64,000 nucleotides of DNA, from the NCBI RefSeq assembly GCF_042186555.1, contig NC_133328.1, forward strand, positions 334,212,539-334,276,538, in the 5' to 3' direction. Source of the DNA: Aquarana catesbeiana (Eukaryota > Chordata > Amphibia > Anura > Ranidae). The notes beneath the pieces are model-generated. The model made no database searches. It was not told the origin of the DNA and worked only from the letters and a program-made list of their open reading frames with translations. Numbering within the stretch: position 1 is the first letter of the stretch; each line of letters starts with the position of its first letter. Below, piece by piece: positions 19,792 to 31,441 of the stretch. Position numbers and translations under genes: made by a program.

Positions 19792-22533
19792 CCTCAGTAA
19801 AAGTACAGTTTCTACGAAGTCTTAAATATTGTGCATATAGTATGCTGCAGACAAGAGTATATGGGTGAGCACTCGCAGCATGTAAAAGAGTGTTGCCTGC
19901 TGTCTCTTTTCGGAAGAGCATAGAGGCCAGGCAACCATTACTGTCTTTACAGATAGTGAGATCAAGGAAGGTGATTTTAGATCTATCACTAGAAACTGTG
20001 AATTTAAGATTGAAAGAGTTACGATTCAGGATCTCAATAAAGGTGTTCAAGCTTTCCGCGGTGCCGGACCAGATAATGAATATATCATCAATATAACGTA
20101 GCCAGCATAATGCCTGGCTCGTATATTGTGATAAATTATCATCTGAGAAAATGGTATGTTCCCACCCCCCAGGTGCAGGTTGGCGTAGGTAGGCGCACAG
20201 CATGTGCCCATGGCCACGCCCTGTACCTGGAGGAAGTGGGGCTCTTTAAAAGTAAAACAATTGTGTGTAATTATGAATTATAAAAGATCCAGAATAAATT
20301 CACAATATTCCCACCGATGGTGGGTTTGTTCACAAAGGAATGTACGTGCTGTCCTGACGCTCTGCTCATGAGGGATGCTCAAATAAAGAGCCTCGACATC
20401 CAAAGTCACGAGCAGGGCATCAGGAGGCACGACCATCCCTTCGATATGTTTGAGAAGGTCTAGTGTGTCTCTTTTATAGAATGGTAGTGCCAACACATGT
20501 GGTATAAGGATCGAGTCGACCAAATGGCTGGCATTTTCCGTAAGGGAACCAATGCCTGATACTATGGGTCTCCCAGGGGGTTTGATAGAGTTTTTGTGCA
20601 CTTTAGGGAGAGCATAGAATGTGGCCAATCTCGGATGACGTGTATTCAGAAAGTTATAGGGTTCCTGGTCAATGAGGCCTCCCTGATGGACAGAGCCAAT
20701 GATAGTCAAAAATTCCATTCTGTATTGATTGATTAGAGTTGCGTCAATCCGTCTATACCATTCCCTATTGCACAGAATATTCATAACCATATGTTCGTAG
20801 TTGGCCTTCATCATAAGGACAATATTCCCGCCTTTGTCGGCGGGCTTAATTACGAGGTCTGGGTGATTCTGTAACTTTAAAATTGCTGTGTCTGTGCCGT
20901 GGTAAGGTTATTAGGTTTCGGAATAATGTTCATTTTTTTTGATATCATTGATTGTCCCCATCAGGAAGGCCCAAATGTTGGAGTTAGTCATTATGTCAGG
21001 AAAGCGTTGAGATTTGCATTTAAATGCAGCTTTGAGTGCAGGTGCTACAGGGATGGGATTAGAGGAAACTGGGGTGTCGGTCTGGTTAGATTGCTCGTTT
21101 TCATCCAGTAATAACATTAGGCTCGGAGAGCTCGAAAGTTCTCCATTGGGTCATTTTTAACTTGTTCAGAGATTTGTTTGTCTTGTATGGATCAAAGACG
21201 GTCATTGTCAAACAGAAATTTATATGTAAGGTTGCGTGAAAATAAATATAGGTCCTTAATGGTTTCATATTTGTCAATTACCATAGAAGGACAAAAACTA
21301 AGGCCAAGTCTAAGAACCTCTAATTGGTGAGTGGTAAAAGAGTACGATGTTAGGTTAAGGATATCCAAGTTAGAGCTCAAGTGGGGAGTGATGTGTTGGC
21401 AAGTGTCTGAAAATTTGGTGGGGGGTTTCTAATTTGAGAGACATGTGAGTCTAACGTGCTTTGCCGTGTGAACGTCTGTAATTGTGTAGCAAGTATATTG
21501 TTGCTGGATGTGTTCATGAGTGATGATTATGAAATGTCAGCGGCAGCGGCTCCCTGCAAGGGAAGTCTGCCTGTGTCGCCGATAGTTGAAATAGGGATCG
21601 TGTTAGAAGGCATAGTCTGTGCCTGTAATTGTGGATTAAGTAGCTGAATAGCCTGTAAGGCTGTTGCACCTAGGTATTTACCTGGTGGGTGACCATTAGT
21701 GTCATGTGTTTGAGGAGTGTCATGAAAAGACCTAGAATGAGAAAAGGTAGTTTCTGAAGGAGGACGTTTTTTGAAATAGGGTGTATAGGACCCACCACCA
21801 AGATCCCGCTTAAGTGCTCCTTGATGAGTATGGTGAGCTGTCAGGTTGTTTTTCCTGGAAGGAGGCTGTGGAGGAAACAGAGAAGAATCAGATTCTGTAT
21901 CATCATCAGTAGTATAAGGAACATTTCCCTGTTTTTTTAATGTACGATGTTTTGTCCTAGACCCTTTGTTTTGAGAAGGTAGCTGCCAATGATAGGCGAA
22001 GCTGCCAATGATAGGCAAAGCTTATTTTGTTTTCTGGTAACTCTGGTAACAAAGTCCTTAATATCTTGCCAGCGTTTAGTGTATAAGGCATGGGTTTTTA
22101 TATTCTCATTAGAGGACTGTAACAATACAATCTCCTGATCAAATGTTGTGAGTTATGATTGATATTGAGTGATGAGAAGTTTCATCAGATTGATACTACA
22201 GGTTGTTAGTGTACTTTCCCATGCTACTTTAAATTCGGGAGTGGTGGTTTGAATAGAGGGGTATATTTGTATCCTGAGACCCAAGGGACTTATATTTTCA
22301 TGGACATATTTATTCAGGAATTCTATGTGCCAGTAGAGGTTAGATTTCTTTTTCAGGAGGCTTTTTATTTTGACCATGTACTGATTGATCCCAATTTCTT
22401 GATCTGTATCTACATTACAATTAGTTTGAATTTCTGACATGTAGCCAGTCCAAGCTGTGCCTACAAAGTCCATGAGTAACAATTTATATATGTTGTATTT
22501 TATGTGGTAAAAAGAAGATTGTTGATGAATCAA
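19791..22533 (-). pseudogene. Penelope-like RT relic, endonuclease lost (PLE-A)
   Basis: Successive minus-strand blocks, broken by frameshifts and stops, match a PLE polyprotein. An N-terminal region lies at 22533-21190, including the typical LxLGLSFCP segment at about 21280. The RT core runs 20860-19795. RT landmarks in order are ADKGGNIVLM (about 20840), LPKVHKN, PIVSGIGS, LDVEALYLSIPHE, VAMGTCCAPTYANLHLG (near 20210), YIDDIF and FLDLTI. The end is LRRNCTF at about 19800, where the (TA)n tract begins. There is no GIY-YIG domain downstream, so the 3' part is missing. It is a different family from PLE-B and PLE-C. Confidence 0.85.
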
Positions 22534-22680
22534 AAAAAATATAACTGGTAATCAAGCAAAAATAATGATTGAAAACTACTAATGGTCACCAGAAAAAGGG
22601 GGGGGGGGGGACCAAAGGCCCGGGTGTTCCCACCCAATTCAATAGATAACAAAATGGAAATGTATCATAACACATACATG

Positions 22681-23077
22681 TATACTCACTACTTTACATT
22701 GTAGCAAAGTGTAATTTTTTCAGTGTTAACAAAATGGAAATGTATCATAACACAGAGTGGTACTGTGGATACATAATCAATATAAAAGTGCCACGTCCTA
22801 TAACTACATTGGCAAAAGAAAAAAAGAAAGGGACTTTGGACTTTTTAGGCACAGTAACACTAAATATATAGCAAAAATAATTTATTGAAAAAATACACAT
22901 AAATAGAACACTAGTTAAAAACCACAAATCATATGAATACACAAAGATATTCAATAGAGCTATTGCTATACAAATCCATCTAGATACATGATAACTCGGA
23001 CATAAGGATAACCATCCAAAGTAGATACCGGTCCGAGAAAATGGCTGGATAGCAGATCAACAGAAGGTTACTTCATA
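22681..23077. repeat. Inverted arm pairing with 31046-31441
   Basis: About 396 bp are the reverse complement of 31046-31441, with few mismatches by eye. The outer tip contains a Tc1-type terminal fragment (TGTAGCAAAGTGTAATTTTT). A 29-bp motif, AACAAAATGGAAATGTATCA..., occurs twice here (22646 and 22729), bracketing that fragment. Confidence 0.85.
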
Positions 23078-23080
23078 GCA

Positions 23081-23890
23081 AAGTAAATACTTACTAAGGT
23101 AAATATATATGATCATATAGTATGACCCGCAGATGTAGGAAAAGGGGACGGTACAAATAAGCACCACACGTATGGTCCAACGAGGGTATGTGGATTATTA
23201 ATGTAGCCTACAAGAAGATATAAAATTAAATAAATAGTAGAATAGTAAAAGGCTTTAATCTCTCCAGTGTAGCATAAGTGACTCACCAATAGCTGGGTTG
23301 CTCAGAGAACTATGTATAGTAGGAACAATTGATCCTAATGGGGCTAATATGGGTAGGTATATATACGTCAAAAAGCCCAGAGATCCAAAGGTAGCTATGT
23401 AGGTACAAGGGCCAAAATGTAAAAGGAATAATCCTAGAGTAAAGGCTGCATACCCCTGAAATAAAACATAAAAGAAGGGGCAGTTAAGGAAACAATATAA
23501 ATAGATAAATGAATGAATGAAGCGGGCGCTATCCTGATGAGGCCAGTTCCTAAGAGTAGGTAGACAGTACCTGGGTAGTGTGGGAATAGGGCAAGCAGCG
23601 TGTGGTGCCGTCCGTCTGCTAGGTCAGCTAGTGCACAATAATAGGACATGGTCCTATTTGAGTGCATGTCCCGCCCGTACTCAGCAAATCGGCGTCGCCG
23701 ACGTGACGTCATCCGGACTGGATGAGAACTTCCAATGTGCATGTGCACCACTCGGCTAGGAGCGTTGTCAAAAACACACAGACGACGCACCTGCTAGGAG
23801 GAGGGGCGCACGCAGCAAGGAACAACAATGGCCAGCAGGGGGAGAGCAGAGAAATTCCCACGCTGGCCAGTGTATGCGCCACAGCATACA
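23081..23890. repeat. Inverted arm pairing with 24806-25615
   Basis: About 810 bp are complementary to 24806-25615. They include AAGTAAATACTTACTAAGG at the outer edge and the CACGCTGGCCAGTGTATG block at the inner edge. The arms are probably terminal repeats of the neighbouring Penelope-like element (PLE-B), which can lie in inverted orientation. Confidence 0.85.
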
Positions 23891-24390
23891 CTGGCCAGGT
23901 ACTATTTGAGTGCACGTCCCGCCCGTAGTCAGCAAATCTGCATCGCCGACGTGACATCATCTGGACCGGACGAGAACTTCCAATGCGCATGCGCATCACT
24001 TGGCTAGGAGCGTTATCAAAAACACACAGACGGCGCACCTGCTAGGAGGAGGGGCGCACGCAGCAAGGAACAACAATGGCCAGCAGGGGGAGAGCAGAGA
24101 AATTCCCACGCTGGCCAGTGTATGCGCCACAGCATACACTGGCCAGGTACTATTTGAGTGCACGTCCCGCCCGTAGTCAGCAAATCGGCATCGCCGACGT
24201 GACGTCATCCGGACCGGACGAGAACTTCCAATGCGCATGAGCATCACTTGGCTAGGAGCGTTATCAAAAACACACAGACGGCACACCTGCTAGGAGGAGG
24301 GGTGCACGCAGCAAGGAACAACAATGGCCAGCAGGGGGAGAACAGAGAAACTCCCACGCTGGCCAGTGTATATGCCACAGCACCTGAAAT
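23651..24390. repeat. Three tandem copies of a 248-bp unit
   Basis: The landmark CTATTTGAGTGCAYGTCCCGCCCGTA starts at 23651, 23899 and 24147, an exact 248-bp period. Each unit carries GACGTGACRTCATC, CTAGGAGCGTT and GGAGGAGGGGYGCACGCAGC. The first unit belongs to the inverted arm; the other two form the loop side. Confidence 0.9.
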
Positions 24391-24805
24391 AGTCGGTCCT
24401 CGTTCAGTACAGGCGCTTTACCTCATATAATATTGCAGTCCCCTTTTCTCATTCACATATGTTTACTTTATATTTATATTATATTTTCTTTCTCTTCTAG
24501 TTCCACTGTGCCATCTAAGTCCACCTATATCTATGTATATGGAATCTGTATGATCATATTTGGTCAATCTATCTATTATAGTTTGGCTCTCAGCCTCAAG
24601 CACCGACCACTACTGTCATGGATATTGTTGATGTTTAATTGTCTATTTGGTTTATATATAATTGCTAACTGTATTTATTCTTACCATTTTAATGATTGTT
24701 TTTTCCTCCGCTGGTTTGTCTGCTGTGGCTTGGACGGGCGCCATCTGGTGGCAGGTTCTTAGTTACCACGCGGCCGCCCACCGTCACATCATCTCTCTAT
24801 CAGGT

Positions 24806-25615
24806 GCTGTGGTGCATACACTGGCCAGCGTGGAAGTTTCTCTGTTCTCCCCCTGCTGGCCATTGCTGTTCCTTGCTGCGTGCACCCCTCCTCCTAGCAG
24901 GTGCGGCGTCTGTGTGTTTTTGACGACGCTCCTAGCCGAGTGGTGCGCATGTGCATTTGAAGTTCTCGGCCGATCCGGATGACTTCACGTCGGCGACGCT
25001 GATTTGCTGACTACGGGCGGGACGTGCACTCAAATAGGACCATGTCCTATTATTGTGCACTAGCTGACCTAGCAGACGGATGGCACCACACGCTGCTTGC
25101 CCTATTCCCACGCTACCCAGGTACTGTCTACCTACTCTTAGGAACTGGCCTCATCAGGATAGTGGCCACTTCATTCATTCATTTATCTATTTATATTGTT
25201 TCCTTAATTGCCCCCTCTTTTATGTTTTATTTCAGGGGTACGCAGCCTTTACTCTAGGATTATTCCTTTTACATTTTGGCCCTTGTACCTACATAGCTAC
25301 CTTTGGATCTCTGGGCTTTTTGACGTGTATATATACCTACCCATATTAGCCCTATTAGGATCAATTGTTCCTACTATACATAAGTCTTTGAGCAACCCAG
25401 CTATTGGTGAGTCACTTATGCTACATTGGAGAGACTAAAGCCTTTTACTATTCTACTATTTATTTAATTTTATATCTTCTTGTAGGCTATGTTAATTAAA
25501 CACATACCCTCATTGAACCATACGTGTGGTGCTTATTTGTACCGTCTTCTTTTTCCTACATCTGCGGGTCATACTATATGATCATGTATATTTAACTTAG
25601 TAAGTATTTACTTTG
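24806..25615. repeat. Inverted arm pairing with 23081-23890
   Basis: This is the complement of the left arm; coordinates of paired bases sum to about 48696. Differences between arms are more frequent in the inner third. Confidence 0.85.
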
Positions 25616-25760
25616 CCCCTCCCCCCCCTTTCTCCCCTCTTTCACCCCCCTATTTTCCCCCTCCCCCCTGTTACCCCTCTTTCCTTTTGCCAAAACCCCC
25701 CTCTCCTCCCCCCCTCCCCTTGTTCCCCCCCCTTCCTTTCTCCCCCCCCCCCATTCCTTA
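25616..25760. repeat. Polypyrimidine tract
   Basis: Almost only C and T (runs of C3-C10 with interspersed TTT) on the plus strand. It lies at the edge of the inverted arm. Such tracts can adopt triplex structures; nothing coding. Confidence 0.85.
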
Positions 25761-26040
25761 TCCTCTGTCCTGCTTCTGTTTTAGACTCGGCCAATATATG
25801 GGCTCTAAATTTTCTACCATTACTTACCTCCTATCTATATTATAGTACTATGTTCTGCACACCCCCCGTGGTGACTTTTCATTGCCCCCCTCTTTGGTGG
25901 CCTATCCTTTGCCGCAGCGGTCTGACCAGCACAGGTTCTCAAATCAAACCATCTGCACTGTGTTTTTTATGCCTCTTTTTTGTTTTTTGTTCTGCTAGAT
26001 TTTATATACTAATTATACCTTATTTACCTTGGTAGCCACA

Positions 26041-28570
26041 ACACATTTTCTGCTCCTGAAGAAGCGTTAGACATGTGCAACATAGGCTTGAATGGAGGAG
26101 AAGATTTGGATGCCGCACACCGGATGTAGTCAAAAAACTTCACTTTATTGAAAAAATGGGATCATCAAAATAACAAGACTGTCATGCAGAAAGTACAGGT
26201 AAGCTGACGCGTTCGCACTCAGGACTGAGTGCTTACTCATAGCTAACAAATATTAAAAAGACAAACTCTTATATAGCTCAATGGGGTATCACATGATTGC
26301 CCAATTAGATGGTCATTAAGTCTCAGCTGGAAGCCGATTTAATGAGGTCTCGGCATCTGCTGGCTATTTGGTGTGTTGACTGATTGAGAAATGTTTTCAA
26401 AACCGTGACATGTAAATAGATGACAAAGAATGTAAAAAAAGATGTGTATATGTACATGTGTAGGCAAAAAATATATATGTGTGTGTATATATATGGTGAA
26501 TCCTATCAATAAACGTGTATATAATAATGAATATACTTCTATAACGTGTATATATGAAAGGTGATAAGTATCAAAAAAGGGATTACTATTAGGTGAAAGG
26601 AAAAAATGTGTAAAAAATATTTCTCATTAAAAAAAAAAAAGAGAAAATATATTGATAAAAATATTCAGACAACGTGCAAAGCAAATGTGAAGAATGAATG
26701 TAATAAAACTATATGTGAACAAAATATATAAATATGATGAAGCTCTCTATAATGTGCCGGTGAAGTGGATGAAGCTTTCTATAATAAGCCGGAATAATAT
26801 AAGTGAAATATAGAGCAATGTGACCTGAAAATAATACGTGATATGCCCGCGGTGGATAACAGGGTACATATAGGGCCCTATAATATTAGAAATAAACTGT
26901 GGGATTCAAAAACATAAAATCACGTTAATAAGGGTTGCCCTGATCTGGTCAAATGGCAGTGATATATGCAGGGTCCCAGTAGACTGACTTGTAACGTAAT
27001 GATTCTAAATGATGAGCCTGGCCGAGAGCAGGGTGTGTGTGGAATTTCAGGAATGAAGCAGCGGTGTTCAAGGTAATAGAACGCCGCTAATCTGTGTCAC
27101 ACTAAATGTCTAGATGGAATTATAATGATGGTAATAAAGTTGGTAGTGGTCTCGGCCAGTCACTCACGTTTAAGGGATCACAAAAAGGGACAAATAAAAA
27201 ACAAGTAAGGTGCTATAGGCTGGGATACGAAGACAAAAATCACGCTGATCAGGGTTGCCCTGATCTGGTCAAATGCCAGTGATATATGCAGGGTCCCAGT
27301 AGACTGACTTGTAACGTAATGATTCTAAATGATGAGCCTGGCCGAGAGCAGGGTGTGTGTGGAATTTCAGGAATGAAGCAGCGGTGTTCAAGATAATAGA
27401 GCGCCGCTAATCTATGTCACACAAAGCATGTCTCAGTATATGTATGTCAGCAAATGCCAAGACCTCCAAACAAAACATATTAGAATAATACATCTTATGG
27501 GTCCACTAATACAATGCTCATATATTGACACCGGCAAGTGAAACAGATGAAAACAGGCATATAATGATCGGCGTGAATCCAATCTATAAAGACGATGAGA
27601 AGAAATGTTATAATGCTGCATTCTAAAGAGAAACAACTACATATTCATATTGCAACATTACACTCGCAAAATAAGCACTGAACACAAACGATACAATGTA
27701 TGTCAGCTTATGTACATATAAATAAGCTTAATATATCTGAATTATGATCCCAAGGTGTCCAAAAAAATATATATATGGACAACAAGGTGTACAAAATGTG
27801 AATGAATGAAAATGAATAAAATAAATAAAATAAAATAAAGTAAAAAAATTTGAAAACATATTGCGTAAAAACCTAATACATATATCAGGTGTTTCCTACA
27901 CAACTAGAAAGATGTATAGGACAATGAAAATTTCCATATATATCTATGTGATGAAGAATGAGCTGGAATAAAAGTAATAATAATGGAATAAAATTGTGAA
28001 ACCTCATGATACAAATCATGAAAAATTATCAAAAGAAAACGAGGAAAGATACAATAACACAAAAATGTGTGGAGAACGAAATATTATAAAACTATTTATC
28101 TCAATATTGTCGCGATATGCATCCTCAGGTAAAATTAGCTTGTACTTTAGTCAGGTATATAAAACACCAGAACATGATGGATATCGCGAAACAATAAAAG
28201 ATATTGTATATTTCTATTATTAATAGAAATATTTGCAAACATCTATTATTGGCCATGGTTCCCTGGGAATTCCTGCTCTGCCATAGTTACTATACTGAGT
28301 ATGCAGAGTAGGGGAACTTGTCGGGCGTATATACCAATCAAGGTGGTAAATATTATATATTCATGTATAAGATTGGGTATGTTTGTACATGGGCCCCAAT
28401 GGTCAGTAGATGGAAAAAACTCCTATTTTGGCACCATCTGACCGGAACAAAAAACAAGAGGAAATAGAAAATGGCTGACAAAACGTGAAAATGTAAAAAA
28501 TGAACATGAAATGTTCTTTATAAGGACTCATGATAGTGTAGGTGTTATGACCATGTTCAAGCAGTATAGG
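26041..28570. other. Non-coding part of PLE-B with hammerhead-like motif and 320-bp duplication
   Basis: AT-rich sequence lies downstream of the PLE-B endonuclease on the minus strand. At 26211-26262 the minus strand reads CTATGAGTAAGCACTCAGTC, then a hairpin partner and GAACGCGTCAGC, resembling a degenerate hammerhead core. A segment of about 189 bp occurs twice (26915-27103 and 27235-27423, period 320 bp). Short ATATAT runs occur around 26470-26520. No ORF beyond noise. Confidence 0.55.
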
Positions 28571-28574
28571 AAAG

Positions 28575-31026
28575 TTACTCATAAAAATAGGAAACATCCC
28601 ATTCAAAGTTGAGGCCCAAGGGAATTCTCGTATTTAAAGAGAATATCCAATAAACTTCGCGTTTGCAAAGCAGTTGGAACCTGTCTCCTCCCCTAGTGGG
28701 GGTGACAATTTTCTCTATACCTTGGATATGGAGACTTGTAACGTCTTTCTGGTGTACAAAAATCCAATGTTTTGCCACGTTAGTTAATCTGTCCTTTTCA
28801 ATATCGTATAAATGGTCATATAGACGGTCCCTGAGGCGTCGTGTGTGTCCGCCCGACATACTGAATCTGGCAAATATCACAAGTAATCACATATATTATA
28901 AACTGGTGTTGCAGTTTATGAATGAGGCGATATTAAAAACGTTGCCATTTGTACAAGATTGAACCTGCTTGCCCTTTTTTATGTGACTACAGTAATTACA
29001 TCCTTTTTTGCCACGTTTGTAGTTACCCTTAAAATTTAACCAGTTGGCCTTCCTTTGTTCAGATACTACTAGGCTGGGTGAAAGTGAATTCCCCAGGGTG
29101 GGAGCCCTGCGGGAGACCACTTTAATCCCTTTGGACAGTATATTGTTAAGTGCAGCATCGTTGTATAAGATGGGAAGGTATTTGGTGACAATTCTCCTAA
29201 TTTGGTTAAATTCTGCACTATATGGTGTAGAAAATACTGGGATGTTAATGGAAGGGGGGCTAATGTGAAGTTTATCTTGTAATAATGTATGTCTAGGGAT
29301 GGTACTAGCTCTGTCAAGTGCTCTATTAACTAGAGCTGTGCCATACCCCCGGGTTTCTAAAACGCTGGGCCATACTATGTGCCTCTCTGTGAAAACTTTC
29401 AGGGGTGCTACACAAGCGTTTGAGCCTCAAAAATTGTCCATGACGGAACACCTCGTATGGTATGTTTGGGATGTGCTGAATCTGCTCTAAGAAGGACATT
29501 CCCAGCAGTGGGCTTCCTATATAAGGTGGTATGGATGGAATTGCCTGTACCAGTGAGCTTAACGTCCAAGAATTCGATGCTGTGAGGTTGTAAGGTGCCT
29601 GTGAAGTTCAAGTTAAGATCATTGTTGTTGAAATATGAAAGCCAGGTTCCTAGATCAGCATCTGCATCTGATGTAATAAACAGGAGGTCATCAATGAAAC
29701 GGCAATAAAAAACCGTATCTAGTCTGCGTGGGCTATCACTTCCAAAGATGCGAGACCTCTCCCACCAACCCATGAAGATGTTGGCGAGGGAGGGCGAAAA
29801 TTTGGCGCCCATAGAGGCCCCGCATCTCTGGAGATAATAGCCCCCATCGAACATGAAGAAATTGTGTGTGAGTAAATAACTAATGCCTGTAAAATGAAAT
29901 CTTGTAAAATGAGAGAAAATCTGCCTGATTCTTTGAGAGCCCAAGCAACTGCCTGTATACCCAGATTGTGTGGGATGCTAGAGTAGAGACTGGTGACATC
30001 ACAACTGATCCACCTATATCCACTCTCCCATCGTAAATGGTGTAATTTACTAAGCAACTGCTTGGTATCTCTCTGGTAGCCAGGCAGGCTGGTGGCCAAG
30101 GGCTGTAACTGGGAGTCCACCCATTCGCCCAGGCGTTCGTTAAGTGAACTGATGCCTGCTACAATGGGCTGGCCTGTTAAGGGCTGAAGGCCTTTGTGGA
30201 CCTTGGGTAAATGGTGGAATATAGGCATGATTGGATGTTCAGGAATAAGCTTCTCTTTATCTGAGTGTGAAAAAATACCCATCGATACCGCTCTGTCTAA
30301 AAGGGCAGAAAGTTTGTGTTTGAAGGGGAGTGTGGGATTGGATGAAAGTAATTGGTAGGTCTGTGTTTCAGATAACTGACGTAAAGCTTCTTGTATGTAC
30401 ATGTCAGTGTCCAAGACAACCACTACCCCCCCTTTATCTGCATTCCTGATAACTATGCTAGTGTCTGCTGTTAGTGTTTTTAAGGCTAATCTCTCATTTT
30501 GTGTCAGATTATCTTTAATCGGTTTTCTATGGCAACTGTGAGCCAAGCGAGTTAATTCCCCCTCCACCAACCTCTGAAATACATCAAGATCTTTGCCCCT
30601 GGATGCCACTGGGTAAAAGTCAGATTTAGATCTGATTATTAGTTTTTTCTGTGAATCAGTGGGATCCATGGGGGGTGGATCCGATTCATCTGCCAGTGTT
30701 ATTAAATCTTGCAGTGCACACACTTCATTAAAAGAGATGGGTGAAGGGGGAGACTCACCTGATTCGCCAAGGTTCCCTGGAACGTCCTCTTCTCTAGAAC
30801 CACCAAAGTGTTTCTTAAGTGTTAATAGGCGAGAAAACCTATTAACGTCCAAAATAGTGTGAAATAAATCAAAATGTCTATTAGGGCTAAAGTTAAGGCC
30901 TTTTGATAGAAGGTTGATCTCCTCTTCTTTTAAAGGTCTCTTTGAAATATTAAGTACGGTGGAACTCATTTCTTCATTTTGCCTCTCAAGCTGTAATGTG
31001 AGTTGTTTGGAGTTCTTGTGCAACAT
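28575..31026 (-). pseudogene. Penelope-like RT + GIY-YIG element, frameshifted (PLE-B)
   Basis: The minus-strand coding sequence is long but broken. Block 1 (31026 to about 29880) holds the N-terminal region and RT fingers/palm: NADKGGVVVVLD, LPKVHKG, PIVAGISS and VTSLYSSIPH. After a frameshift near 29880, block 2 (to about 29460) has GASMGAKFSPSLANIFMG, FIDDLLFI, IEFLDVKL and the KPTAGNVLLRADSAHPKH tail. Block 3 (29120-28896) has the Cys-rich linker KKGCNYCSHI. After another frameshift, block 4 (28880-28575) has a GIY-YIG-type nuclease end (GGHTRRLRDRLYDHLYDIE, REVYWIFSLNTRIPLGLN). The order and GIY-YIG domain are those of endonuclease-bearing PLEs (Poseidon/Neptune-like; subgroup uncertain). 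The few lesions suggest moderate age. Confidence 0.88.
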
Positions 31027-31045
31027 GTTGAGTATTTCTTTGATA

Positions 31046-31441
31046 TGAAGTAACCTTCTGTTGATCTGCTATCCAGCCATTTTCTCGGACCGGTATCTAC
31101 TTTGGATGGTTATCCTTATGTCTGAGTTATCATGTATCTAGATGGATTTGTATAGCAATAGCTCTATTGAATATCTTTGTGTATTCATATGATTTGTGGT
31201 TTTTAATTAGTGTTCTATTTATGTGTATTTTTTTAATAAATTATTTTTGCTATATATTTGGTGTTACTGTGTCTAAAAAGTCCAAAGTTCCTTTCTTGTT
31301 TTCTTTTGGCAATGTACTTATAGGACGTGGCACTTTTATATTGATTATGTATCCACAGTACCACTCTGTGTTATGATACAATTCCATTTTGTTAACACTG
31401 AAAAAATTACACTTTGCTACAATGTAAAGTAGTGAGTATAC
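31046..31441. repeat. Inverted arm pairing with 22681-23077
   Basis: Starts TGAAGTAACCTTCTGTTGAT just upstream of the PLE-B coding region (minus sense). It runs into the left terminal repeat of the adjacent Tc1-like element. Confidence 0.85.
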
